64,000 nt of DNA, taken from NCBI RefSeq assembly GCF_020283565.1, contig NC_060063.1, forward strand, positions 36,294,635 through 36,358,634. The letters run 5' to 3'. Made by a program: the position numbers and the translations under genes. Shown piece after piece: positions 1 through 10,900 of the stretch. Numbering within the stretch: the stretch's first letter is position 1; each line of letters starts with the position of its first letter. Under the pieces are notes generated by a model that was given only the letters and a program-made list of their open reading frames with translations, was not told the DNA's origin and did not search any database. This DNA is from Trifolium pratense. Its lineage: Eukaryota; Streptophyta; Magnoliopsida; Fabales; Fabaceae.

Positions 1-323
1 ACATGTAATTATTTTATTGAATGTGTCTAATCATTAAAAGTTTCACAAACATTCTAACAAAAAATATTGTATTTTTAAGCTCAACCTCCCTATAAAATAG
101 GCTCATTGCTATTGTTGTAAGTTTGTCCTAGATTTCATCTATGATTTCATTACCCGTGATTATTTAGATTACACATTTATCTTTGTTTTATTTACATATT
201 TAAAAAAGTTCGATTTAGGAGTCTCAATTCTTTTCTAAAACGTGTATTTTTTCTCATTTTTTATTTAACTTATTACGAGTGATCAGAGGAGTAGCAACAA
301 ACTCATGCAAACGTGTCTTTGTT
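1..323. other. AT-rich intergenic sequence
   Basis: No coding frame, RNA gene or recognisable element boundary is visible. The sequence is A/T-rich with short homopolymer runs. Confidence 0.5.
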
Positions 324-722
324 TTTTTATTAGTAAATATTTTCGTGATATTCATATTTTGTCAATAAACACATTAGTCAACCAATCGTTAGTTGGTTCA
401 GTGGTGATTGGTGCTGAACTTGGTAGGGAGGACCGCGGTTCGATCCCCCACAACTGCGATCGGGAGGGGGCTGGAACCACTTGATGCCAGAACTGACCCC
501 CGAACCAGATTCAACTGGTGGTGAAAAGCCGAAAAAAAAAATAATAAATAAACACATTAGTCAAAGCAAATATGAACTCATAAAAGGGAAAAAAAGAGTG
601 AAATATTGTCATTAAAATTGTCACGCAATAATTAAGAGACCATTAAGATGGTCAATGAAAATTTGAATCCATAAAAAAATAGCAAATATTGTCACCAATG
701 TCTTTGCTAGAAATATTTTAGG
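324..722 (+). repeat. Direct repeat, copy 1 (contains a SINE)
   Basis: Once the SINE at 382-546 and one target duplication are removed, this segment matches 1032-1246 almost base for base. Both copies start with TTTTTATTAGTAAATATTTT and end with GCTAGAAATATTTTAGGA. The pair is an old local duplication of non-coding DNA of unknown origin. Confidence 0.75.
382..546 (+). mobile_element. tRNA-derived SINE
   Basis: This short non-coding retroelement carries pol III-type internal promoter boxes: an A-box-like stretch around 390-404 and a B box GGTTCGATCCC at 437-447. It ends in an A-rich tail. It is flanked by a perfect 18-bp target duplication, AATAAACACATTAGTCAA, at 364-381 and 547-564. A related copy lies at 27827-28003. 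A tRNA gene is excluded because the rest of the cloverleaf is absent. Confidence 0.85.
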
Positions 723-818
723 AAATATTTTGACATCTTATTCTATTTTTTTAACATGAATACATTTAAATTTTCAAAAGAAATAATTTTTATAAATATT
801 ATTAACTAAATATTTTAA

Positions 819-999
819 GGACAAAACTTACATGCATTTCCATACATGCATTTCTTACTTTTTCACTCACAAAGAGGTGGTTATTTGTGTTTTTTCATTT
901 TAAAAAAGTAAAAGAAAATTATTTTTAATAAAAAAAACTACCTTTTTGTGAGAGGAAAAGTAAGAAATGCATGTATGGAAATGCATGTAAGTTTTGTCC
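819..999. mobile_element. Mutator-type MITE
   Basis: The two ends form inverted repeats of about 60 bp starting GGACAAAACTTACATGCATT, with few mismatches, so the whole 181 bp folds as a hairpin. It is flanked by a perfect 9-bp duplication ATATTTTAA (810-818 and 1000-1008), the length typical of Mutator-like elements. There is no coding capacity, so it would need a transposase in trans. Confidence 0.8.
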
Positions 1000-1031
1000 A
1001 TATTTTAAACACTTTATGTATGGCGTTTAAA

Positions 1032-1246
1032 TTTTTATTAGTAAATATTTTCGTTAATATTCATATTGTTGTCAATAAACACATTAGTCAATTATGAATT
1101 CATAAAAGAAAAAAAAGAGTGAAATATTGTCATTAAAATTGTCGCACAAATTAATTAAGAGACCATTAAGATGGGCAATAAAAATTCGAATCCACAAAAA
1201 AATAGGAAATACAGTCACCAATGACTTTGCTAGAAATATTTTAGGA
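1032..1246 (+). repeat. Direct repeat, copy 2 (SINE-free)
   Basis: This is the partner of 324-722. At the position where copy 1 carries the SINE it has only one AATAAACACATTAGTCAA, so it serves as a paralogous empty site. A few substitutions and a small indel separate the copies. Confidence 0.75.
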
Positions 1247-1834
1247 TGAAGGTTCATCCAAATTCTGATATATTTATGATGGGTGGAACATCCAAATTTT
1301 TATACATGGGATGAAATTTCTATAGGTTATATTAGTGACTAGACTCAATGTAGAGAAATAGAGAATTTAGGGTTTGAAGTTTGGTCCCCCTAATAATGTC
1401 AAAATTTACCAACTATATTCATAGAGCACGGGGTTGAAACTTTTACAAGTATTTTTTTATTTATTAAACTTTTACAAGTATATGAATGAATGACTGTTTA
1501 ATATAAATTACTTATATGTTTAAAATTTAAAAAATTTAATTTTGAACGTAGAAAAATAAAATTTCAAGATTTGGTCCTTTGATCCTTGGTTAGGGTGTAT
1601 AGAGATTAATATACACTTTCAATTTTTTGACGGAACAATTATTTTATTTCTCATATGAACTGGAAGATTAACACACAAAATAAATATTATATACACTTTC
1701 AAAAATAGGATAAACAAATGTAGATTTAAATTTATTACTAAAAAATGTTATATTTTAATCTAATTATTATTAAAATACTATAAAAAATTGATATCATAAT
1801 ATAAAATAATTTATATTTTTATAAATAAAAACTA
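1247..1834. other. AT-rich sequence, possibly Helitron interior
   Basis: No gene is visible. Because a Helitron-like 3' end follows at 1835-1865, part of this stretch may belong to a non-autonomous Helitron. I could not identify a convincing 5' TC terminus. Confidence 0.3.
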
Positions 1835-1865
1835 ACCCGTGCAATGCACGGGTAATTTATACTAG
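1835..1865 (+). mobile_element. Helitron-like 3' terminus
   Basis: A perfect stem-loop ACCCGTGC-AAT-GCACGGGT (1835-1853) is followed eight bases later by CTAG (1862-1865) and then T. A GC-rich hairpin about 10 nt upstream of a CTRR end next to T is the hallmark of Helitron 3' ends. The same layout recurs at 28947-28977. Confidence 0.6.
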
Positions 1866-2284
1866 TTATAGTAGTATATATGTCATATACATAATAATTT
1901 TAATATTATTTTAATTTTAGGTAAACTCGTACGATTTTACGATTCGAGTTTACGTGTCGAGTTTACCTATACAAAACGAGTTAAGGTAAAAACTCGATCC
2001 TGACAACCTTGATTATAACATGCATGAATGCTATTGACATGTCCCACCGACCAAAATACAAAATTCTTCAACAGTGGACATAGCTTAACAAATTTTTTTT
2101 CATAAACTAAGAATCATTAACCTTTGCTACAACACTTTCTAAACTAGAAATTCTAGTCTAGAATTATTAGTGCAAGACCTTGAAAGGATCTTCAGGGAGG
2201 CAATTGAAAGCAACAGGTGATCAGACTTGGTAACTTGTGAGACTGCTGGAGGTAGTTGGATACAAGGAGAGTTTGATGTTGCAG
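1866..2284. other. Unassigned non-coding sequence
   Basis: The stretch contains short repeats of an ACTCG/CGAGTTTAC motif around 1925-2000. No gene or element end is recognised. Confidence 0.3.
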
Positions 2285-2738
2285 CTTGTGGAACCACCTA
2301 AAATTCCAAGGTTGGTTTGGATCCAAGCAAAACTTCGAGAGTACGGAAGGCATTCCGGGGTCGAAGAATGGTGAAGGCTTGTAGGGCTATCGCAAAAAAT
2401 CCATGGATAGTCGGAGGCAAGCGATTCTTCAGGAGGACGGAAAAGGCACAATCCGGGGGCTGAAGAGGGATGGTGGAGCTTGTTGAGCTATCTAAAATTC
2501 CGATGATAGTTGGGAGCAAGCGTTTCTTCAGGGAGGTACGGACTTGACCAGTTCGGAGTCTGAAGAGGGTGCGGTGAATCTTGTGGGGCTACCTAAAATC
2601 CTATGGTAGTGGGATGCAAGATCTTCATAAGAGCGGAAGGCATTCCGAGGATGAAGAGGGAGGTACAATCCGGTGATCTTGAATAGAAGATTCAAGATGG
2701 AGAGAGCAGCACGGTGGTTGATGGGATCACCATCGATT
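2285..2738 (+). repeat. Diverged ~100-bp tandem repeats upstream of a copia LTR
   Basis: Four imperfect units begin with CTTGTGG/CTTGTAGG/CTTGTTGAG-type sequence at about 2285, 2378, 2479 and 2580. Each contains an AAAATTCC-like block, a GCAAGCG-like block and TCTTCAGGGAGG or a derivative. They precede a polypurine tract and LTR, so they probably form the 3' untranslated interior of the copia remnant. The short open frames here look like chance products of the repeat. Confidence 0.5.
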
Positions 2739-2756
2739 TAAAGGCAAGGTGGAGAA

Positions 2757-3411
2757 TTGTTGGATATGCCTTGAAATCTCAGTTACAAGAAGTCAGAAAA
2801 ATCTTTGTTGAATCTTTTTGCATCTTTGATGTTTTGAAGATTTTTTGAAGAAAAAATATATATATTTTCTTGGAAGATATTCTGACTTGGATTTGTTTTA
2901 TTTTAAAACAGATTTGTTACTAATTTTTTGGCATATATTTTTCTATAAATAGGGAGTGCTTTATTCATAGAAAAATTGAGAGAGAGAGAGAGAGAGAAAG
3001 AGAGTAGAGATGTAGAGACAAGGATTAGGGTTTGCCACCACACAAGGGCTAGAGTCTTAGAGAGGAAAAAGGGTTTTTTCTCTTGGTACAACTCTAGGGT
3101 GGGCGAACTATCTTTGTGGTACACCTTGGGAAACACTTATCAAATTGAGTCTCTTGGCCACGGGAAGAGATTCGGGTTTTGGGTAGAATTAGGATTAATT
3201 CTTGTAACCCAATTGGGAATTTCTTTGTAGCGTTACTCTTTGATATAGTGGAACGGAGGGGCTGCTCTCTCCCCCAGACTAGGTCATTATTGGACCGAAC
3301 TGGGTAAACAAATATCGTGTTCTTTCTTCTCCTTTATCTTTTTTATCGGTTATTATTTTTATTGCTTATTCCACTTAATTATTGGTTGCCGTTCTATTGC
3401 TCCACACATCA
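2757..3411 (+). mobile_element. Ty1-copia 3' LTR of a truncated element
   Basis: The sequence starts TGTTGGATATGCC directly after a purine-rich tract (AAAGGCAAGGTGGAGAAT, 2739-2756), which fits a polypurine tract next to a 3' LTR. A TATA box (TATAAATA, 2944-2951) is followed by a GA-rich leader at about 2979-3004. The proposed end CACACATCA at 3411 fits the TG...CA rule but is less certain. No gag-pol sequence or 5' LTR is present. Confidence 0.5.
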
Positions 3412-3765
3412 AGTTCTTTTATTGGTGTGATTTTATAGACGAATTCACAACAATTAGGCCTATATTTACCTCGTAAAATATCGCACCACAAGACTTCTTC
3501 GCCACACATGAGCTTCCTATCAACTTTCATGAGACAAGCTTGATTCATTTCATCAAGTCTTCTAATACCAAGCCCTCCAACCTTCTTCGGACGCGTCACA
3601 ACCTCTCCCAGTTGATAAGATGAATTTTCGAATTTTCTTTTTTTGATCTTCACCACCCCAAATAAAAGCAGGTTGTAACTTTTGAATCTCATGCAAACAC
3701 GCTTTTGGTATCATAGTGGTCATCATTGGATAAATAGGTTGTAACTTTTGAATCTCATGCAAACA
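3412..3765 (-). pseudogene. LINE reverse-transcriptase fragment
   Basis: Minus-strand translation gives pieces typical of the region after the catalytic core of plant L1-type LINE reverse transcriptases: a FIWGG-like motif, then PKKVGGLGIRRLDEMNQACL, then a W-x-x-ILRGKY-like motif. These lie in two frames with a shift near 3600-3690, so the fragment is dead. A block GGTTGTAACTTTTGAATC occurs twice (about 3670 and 3738), a small tandem duplication that adds to the frame break. Most of the element is missing. Confidence 0.65.
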
Positions 3766-4085
3766 TTTAGACCTCGGTCAGTTTTTTGCCGTGCTCAAGG
3801 TTGCACCCTTTTATATCTCAAGAATTCCTGTATTTATAGATGATAGACTCACAAGTGCACGATTTTATTGTCGTAATAAAAGAGTATTGATCCTCAAATT
3901 CTATTGAAGAAATAAGACAAAGGTTTTTACTATGTGTCCAGGTTTAGTTAAAGATTGGAGAATATAAATTGGTTTATTTGGTTTGTTTCTGTAGGGACTT
4001 TCATCAAAACACACTAATCCAAAGGGATATGCACTCACATAACAGACATGTATGCAGGCCACACCACACCATCACATTCATCATA
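3766..4085. other. Unassigned non-coding sequence
   Basis: No coding frame or element boundary is recognised between the LINE fragment and the dispersed repeat starting at 4086. Confidence 0.3.
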
Positions 4086-4210
4086 GTAAAAAGTCTCAGC
4101 TGTTCAATAAAAGATTATAGCCATTGACTAATATACAGTTCACTTCTAAATCATATGTTGAGCTCTTACACCATGGTGGCTCAAGAGTCAAGACAACAAC
4201 AATGTTCAAT
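4086..4210 (+). repeat. Dispersed repeat A, left half
   Basis: These 125 bp align without gaps to 30455-30579 with only a few substitutions, ending in AATGTTCAAT in both. In the 30-kb copy the next base begins the right half (GCATAATG). Here the right half is found only at 25831, beyond the SIRE insertion and a roughly 700-bp extra segment. Confidence 0.75.
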
Positions 4211-4225
4211 CTCATTGTATATAAG

Positions 4226-4751
4226 TGTTCTGGACTGGGCCAAAAGCTGGCCCAATTACTCTTCTGCCCGGAATTTGGGGCACAGCCCAACAAGGGGAGA
4301 CCTCCCCGACACGTCAGCCAATGACATGTCCTCCACGACGTAACGGTTACTCAACACGATAAACACGTGCTCATCCATCCAACCGCGATCCAGTCAAGGA
4401 GCTTATCCATTACCCACATATCGTGGAACGACTCCAACCAAGATAGGGCGAATAACCGCCTCCCCTACGATACAAGGACTATCTTGGCAGTTGAGTCTAT
4501 TGGGTCAGTTATTTCGGCCCACTAGACCAACCTTTGGCCCAGAGCTGGGGGCGACTATATAAGCTCTCCTATACAGGAGAGCCAGGTATTCAATTCATTC
4601 TACTCTTTACTCTCTCTCTCTCTCTTCTCTTTCTGTGTCTCTTGTACTCTTTGCTGACTTAAGCATCGGAGCACCTGCAGGTACAACCCCCTCCGGTGGA
4701 CGAATTGCTCAACGGACCAGCCATCTCTATTCTGATCAACAGGTTAGATCA
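4226..4751 (+). mobile_element. Solo LTR, Ty3-gypsy type
   Basis: A 526-bp TG...CA sequence (TGTTCTGGAC...GGTTAGATCA) is flanked by a perfect 5-bp duplication ATAAG (4221-4225 and 4752-4756). It has a TATA-like CTATATAAGC near 4555, a CT-rich stretch and a U5-like CATCGGAGCACCTGCAGGT resembling Tat-lineage LTRs. No internal sequence accompanies it, so it is a solo LTR left by recombination between two LTRs. The lineage is inferred from the U5 motif only. Confidence 0.75.
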
Positions 4752-4922
4752 ATAAGTAACATAATCTTTAGAAGAATACCATACCAGTTCCCTGCTTAAA
4801 ACAACGTGTTGAGTAGTAAGAGATCATAGGATTAAATAACCAATTAACTGCATCCAGAAAAATCTCTAGCAGGTTATACATGTCCAACTAGAAACAAATT
4901 CAAGCAATTCCATTGTTCAATG

Positions 4923-5714
4923 TGAAGGTGTGAAAACACAAGAAGGGGGGGTTGAATTGTGTTTTAGCCAAGTTTAAAACTTTTTCAAGTTCTTAACTTA
5001 ACTACAACAGCAGCGGATAAATAACACAATTAAACAAGTAAGAGAGAGAGATCACACAGGCAATTTATACTGGTTCCTCTCACAAAACGAGAGTAGTCCA
5101 GTCCCCTTGCACTTCCAAGGGATTTCACTATAATCACACAAGATTACACCTGCTCAAGCACACAAGCAAGAGACTTCTCAACAATGCTCAAGCACACAAG
5201 CTTAAGACTTCACACTTAAGCACACAAGCTTAAGTTTCTCAAGTGACAAAAAGTATATAACAATATACAAATGCTCTTAACAGAACCTAATGAGAGTCAA
5301 TACAAAGAGTACAGAGTATCAGACTAAAGTGCAAAAACACTTAACAGAGGTTCAGAGCTTGTATATCACAGAGTTCAGAGTTTGTTCAGCACGAGTTCAA
5401 ATCTTGATAATTCTATATATTGTTGTAGCTGAATCTTCTAGTATATATACCACTAGAAAAGAGTCGTTGCAAAAGGAGCCGTTGGAGTAGAAAACTTTTG
5501 TCTTCGAGCAGCCTGTCTTGATGCAGTTTGTTTGTATCCAAAACTGAGTAAGAGTTTCAGCTACTTTGACTACTGCAGAGTGGACTTTCCTTATTCAGCT
5601 AACAAAACTGAAGACCCACGTTCTCAAGAGAGTACAGACAAACTGAGTGTATCTGAACTGATCAGGCTTGAAAGGTCCTTTTCTTCATTGGTAGAAGAGT
5701 TGACTTGAAGAGAG
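4923..5714 (-). repeat. SIRE 3' LTR, first part
   Basis: It matches 24754-25545 except for three substitutions (in the GA run near 5043, in CTCAAGTGAC near 5244, and in CTTCGAGC near 5506). It is interrupted at 5714 by the Tekay insertion. Repeats of TTCTGAA/TTCAGAG-type words occur throughout, and a TATA-like ATATATAC is present around 5440. Confidence 0.9.
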
Positions 5715-7903
5715 TGTAACACCCTAACCCGTACTACCCTTAAAAACGTAATTTTAAAAACTTTTTAACAAGTGTAAAGGCAGAGTGCCACGCGGTAATT
5801 AAAACACAAGCATACACACAGAGCATCATGAAATTTAACATGAAAAGCAACAGCGGATTCATTCACATCATATATATATACATATATATATACATAAGCC
5901 ATATTCATCCCTAAGGATGTCACTTATACAAGCACTAGCATAACAAAAAGGTAACACCGATATACGATGAAATCCAAGCGTAAACCCCGACTCGATGTTA
6001 CATTACCAGAGCATTCACTATTTACAATCTCTAGTCAAAAGCTAGTACTAAGAGGAGTAATCTATGCTAAGTCTCCTCACCAAAAAGTACTTCAACACCA
6101 CGTTAGAACAGCAGTCTAAACGTCGGCACGATCCTCAGCCTGAATATCTGAACCCCCAAAGGTCCAGCAAATAACACAAAGCAGAGAGTTAGAAAACATA
6201 ATCGCATATCATACGAGTATAAGAAAGGTCTCACACCTTCGAACTACATCATACATATTCTAACTCACGTTCAAAACGTCGTATTAAACAGTTATCAATT
6301 AATAAAGTTTAGCACAGATCAACCAGATAATGTCACATACCATTTATCAAATATATGCGCATTTATCCTAATGTATCTAATGTCAATCATTCTATGTCAT
6401 GTCATCCCTAGACACGACTAATGCATGTGGTACCAATTGCCTTTTACCCCTTATGGATAAGTTAAACAGTTTTACATCTTGCCGGATTGTTCGGAACTTA
6501 CCAAACCTTCATATCCCTCATGGATAAGTTAAACAGTTTTATATCCTGCTGGATAGCAGCTCTAGATCTTATGGATTCATCTAATCCGATCCTCGGCTTC
6601 CTTATGGACTCAAAAATCCATTTAAATCTATTGGAACCCAAGTTTCCAATTTCAACATATATATACATGAATGCATGTATGTTTGCACATATCATCAATA
6701 TGATATTTCTAGCTCGAAGCTACTCATTATGAATGCGGAAACACAATTCAAACACATTCACTTAACATTACAAATTAATGCCAAATCTTCACATTGCTCA
6801 CTTTAAGCTACAACTTATTGCATACACGTTTATCAGTCATATAACGATTAACAATAAGCATTAACAGTATCAACATGTATCAACCATCATGTAAGGATAC
6901 CCTTAAACCATGTTACAAGTGCCAAATCACACTTACAAACATTAACAAAAGTTGCAGGTTCAGCACTGTTCGCTGAGCGAATCCAAAGCGAACAGGTAGC
7001 GAACTCATTCGCTAAGCGAATCTCAATTCGCTGTAGCGAACTACATCAGAGGACTACAGGTGCATGGCGAACAGGTAGCGAACTGGTAGCGAACTTATTC
7101 GCTGCAGCGAACTCCTGTTCGCTAAGCGAACTACACCAGAAAGAAAATCTGTTCTTGAGTTATCTAAGGCGGTTTAACTTAGAATCAACTCAAAAATTCA
7201 TCCAAACATGTTATAAATTCATATAAACAGCCATTCCAAACATATATGGTATCAAGGAACATTAATCATCCCTTCCAAACATCCAAATACCTCTAATAAT
7301 CAAAATCATGGCAATTACTTGAGTTTTAAGTAACTTTCTCAAACTTTCCAAAAATGATCTAAACACATACATAATCATCATGGAATCAAGCTAGTGATTA
7401 ACACATACAAAGTGATGATGAAAAACATCATACTCACATACAAAAGCTTAATCGAAAGTCTAAAAGAAATTGAGTGGGAGAGTTCGGGAATGGAGACATA
7501 GACAATCTCCCCCCTCCTTGTCACTCAAGAATCATGAATTCTAATCTCTTACCTTAAGCAAAGATGATGATCCAAGCCTTCTCTTGCTCAAGCTTTCACT
7601 CTTGATCCAAACCCTAGCTTAGCTCTATGTTGCTTCTACTCACTCAAACTCAAGAAATGAATTTATGAAACTATTCATAAGTTGGACTTGCTACTTATAC
7701 TCTTTCTCAAGTGTCATGAACCAAGCCCATTTGGCTTAGGCCCATTGCCTCTCACGCCCCTCAAGCCCAAAACAATGGTTCTCGCGTCTAATAACTTACG
7801 ATCGGCTAAATAATTATTCGTCGCTCACTAAAATAATAAAAGCCAATTAATAAATAAAATAACATTTAATAAAATATACGAATACGAAAAACGGGTCGTT
7901 ACA
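5715..7903 (-). repeat. Tekay 3' LTR
   Basis: Runs TGTAACACCC...GGTCGTTACA on the + strand. On the element strand, a TATA-like AGTATAAGTAG lies near 7700, followed by a leader that contains CTTAAGGTAAGAG, a possible splice donor. A GC-rich palindrome block lies at 6967-7132. The short open frames inside occur identically in both LTRs and are not credible genes. Confidence 0.92.
6967..7132. repeat. TTCGCT-N-AGCGAA palindrome block in LTR
   Basis: Five imperfect palindromes (for example TTCGCTGAGCGAA, TTCGCTAAGCGAA, TTCGCTGCAGCGAA) plus several half-sites GTAGCGAAC occupy about 165 bp of otherwise AT-rich LTR. The block repeats at 13639-13804 in the other LTR. Related blocks occur in LTRs of other families at 52240-52350 and 59660-59840. 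It lies downstream of the likely transcription start, so the RNA leader could form a series of hairpins. Confidence 0.75.
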
Positions 7904-10900
7904 ATCCTACCCCCCTTAAAAGAATTTCGCCCTCGAAATTACCTAGAAACAGATCGGGATAAGAATCTCTCATCTTGCTTTCCAATTCCCACGTTGCATT
8001 CTCACCAGCCGGTCCTCCCCACACGACTTTCACGGATGCAATCTCTTTGTTTCTCAACCTCTTCACTTCTCTCCCTTCGATTCTCAAAGGCACAGTCTCG
8101 ATGGTCAAGTCATCCCTCACTTGAACATCGTCCGATTCAATTACGTGTGTCGGATCAGACACATACTTGCGCAACTGTGATACATGAAAAACATCGTGCA
8201 AATTCGCCAATGATGGCGGTAATGCAATCCTATACGCAACTTTCCCAACTTGCTTCAAAATCTCAAACGGTCCAATAAACCTCGATGTCAACTTCCTTGA
8301 CTTCAACGCACGTCCTACTCCAGTAGTCGATTTAACTCGTAGGAATACATGATCCCCTTCTTGGAATTCAATGTCCTTCCTCCTCTTATCATGATAACTC
8401 TTCTGTCGACTCTGAGACGCTTTCATCTTCTCACGAATCATCCGAATTTTCTCTGTTGTCTCTTGTACAATCTCTGGCCCAAGAATTGCACCTTCTCCTG
8501 TTTCATACCAACACAGAGGTGTCCTACACCTTCTCCCATACAAAGCCTCAAACGGTGCCATTCCGATACTAGAATGGTAACTGTTGTTGTATGTAAACTC
8601 TACCAACGGCAAACAAGAATCCCAATTCACGTTTTGCTCCAAAACACAAGCTCTCAACAAATCCTCTAAGGATTGTATCGTCCTCTCCGACTGACCATCT
8701 GTCTGGGGATGATACGCTGAACTCAACCTCAACTTCGTTCCCAAAGCTTCTTGCAAGCTTTCCCAAAATCTAGAAGTAAATCTCGGATCTCTATCCGAAA
8801 TAATACTTGTTGGAATACCATGTAGCTTCACAATCTGCTCCACATAAATTTCGGCCAACTTAGGCACCAAAGTACCTTTCCTGATAGCAATGAAGTGAGC
8901 ACACTTCGTCAGACGATCTACCACTACCCAAATCACTTCATGACCTTTCTTGGTCTTCGGTAAACCTCCCACAAAATCCATCGCAATGCTATCCCATTTC
9001 CATTCGGGTATAAACATTGGTTGCAACAAACCAAACGGCTTCTGATGTTCGATCTTCGATTTCTGACAAGTTAAGCATGAATAAACAAATTCAGAAATTT
9101 GCCTCTTCATTCCCGGCCACCAAAACAACTTCCTCAAATCCTGATACATCTTGGTTACTCCAGGATGAATACTCAAACCACTTCTGTGACCTTCTTCCAT
9201 GATCATTCTCTTCATTTCGGGTACATCCGGTACACAAACTCTTCCGTGAAATCTCATGACTCCACTCTCGTCAATCTTGATATTGGTCTCCTTACCTTCA
9301 TTGATGAGTACCATCTTCTCCATCAATCTCTTATCCGATTTCTGACGTTCTTTAATATCTTCAAGAAAAGGATTCGTCAACTTTAACATTCCTAGCTTCA
9401 CACTTGTAGAAGTAACCTCGCACACAAGACTCAAGTCTCGGAATTCTTCAATCAACTCTAACTCTTTCACCATCAATGATGACATATGCAAAGTTTTCCT
9501 ACTTAATGCATCGGCCACCACATTGGCTTTTCCAGGGTGATAACTCAATTCAAAATCGTAGTCCTTTAAGAATTCGAGCCATCTTCGTTGCCTCATATTC
9601 AACTCCTTCTGGTCGAATAAGTACTTCAGACTCTTGTGATCACTAAACACTTCAAACCTCGATCCATACAAGTAGTGTCTCCACACTTTCAAAGTAAACA
9701 CCACTGCGGCTAACTCCAAATCATGCGTTGGATAGTTCCTCTCGTGAACCTTCAGTTGCCTTGAAACATAAGCTACCACATTACCCCCTTGCATAAGCAC
9801 TCCGCCAAGTCCTAACTTCGAAGCATCGCAATACACGACGAACGACTCTTTGGCATCAGGTAAAATCAACACAGGTGCAGTAGTCAATCTTCTCTTGAGT
9901 TCTTGGAAACTCTTCTCACAAATACCATCCCAAACAAACGCTTGATCTTTCCTCGTCAACTTGGTTAACGGTAAAGCCAACTTCGAAAAACCTTCGATGA
10001 ATCTTCTATAATAACCGGCTAAACCAAGGAAACTTCTAATCTCTGAAACAGATTCCGGCGTTCCCCACTGTGACACAGCGTCAACCTTCGCAGGATCTAC
10101 CGCGATTCCTCCACTTGAAATTATATGCCCTAAGAAACTCACCTCTTTCATCCAAAATTCACACTTTGACAACTTGGCATACAACTTCTTCTCCTTCAAG
10201 ACTTGTAAAACAATCCTCAAGTGCTCCTCGTGCTCTTCCTCGGATTTTGAGTAAATCAAAATGTCGTCGATGAACACCACCACGAATCTATCCAAAAATG
10301 AATGGAAAATTCGGTTCATATACTCCATGAAAACTCCAGGTGCATTGGTCACACCAAACGGCATAACTGAATACTCGTAGTGCCCATACCTCGTCCTAAA
10401 TGCAGTCTTAGGTATGTCTTCCGTCTTCACTCTAATCTGATGGTATCCAGATCTCAAATCTATCTTACTAAACACACAAGCTCCAACTAGTTGATCCATC
10501 AAATCATCTATCCTTGGAAGTGGATATTTATTCTTGATCGTCACTTTGTTCAACTGACGATAGTCTATACATAATCTCATGCTTCCATCTTTCTTCTTTA
10601 CAAGCAACACCGGCGCTCCCCATGGCGAAACACTCGGTCGAACAAACCTCTTCTCAAGCAGCTCTTCAAGTTGCTTCTTCAATTCATTCAACTCTGACGC
10701 TGACATTCGATACGGCGCCATCGATATCGGGCTAGTTCCAGGTACTAGGTCGATAGAAAACTCTACCTCTCGCTTCGGAGGCACGTCAGATATATCATCC
10801 GGAAACACATCTGGGAATTCACAAACGATCGGTAACTCTTCTATCTTAACTCCTCCTTCGAGTTTCAATGATGCAAACATCATGAACATCTCGGCATGTT

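Noticed and set aside
437..447. B-box-like GGTTCGATCCC as part of a tRNA gene
   Set aside because: No acceptor stem or anticodon arm can be formed; the 18-bp target duplication and A-rich tail show a SINE.
2221..2519. Short minus-strand frames of 73-76 codons
   Set aside because: They fall on diverged tandem repeats before a copia LTR, with no domain or expression signal.
4211..4917. Possible 8-bp-duplication transposon bounded by TGTTCAAT
   Set aside because: Absent from the 30.58-kb repeat copy, but it lacks inverted ends; a deletion between short repeats in the other copy explains it equally well.
5290..5490. 66-codon open frame in the SIRE LTR, repeated at 25121-25321
   Set aside because: Present identically because the LTR is duplicated; no start context, domain or codon signal.
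6487..6732. 81-codon open frame in the Tekay LTR, repeated at 13159-13404
   Set aside because: Same reason: LTR duplication of a chance frame, composition like surrounding non-coding DNA.
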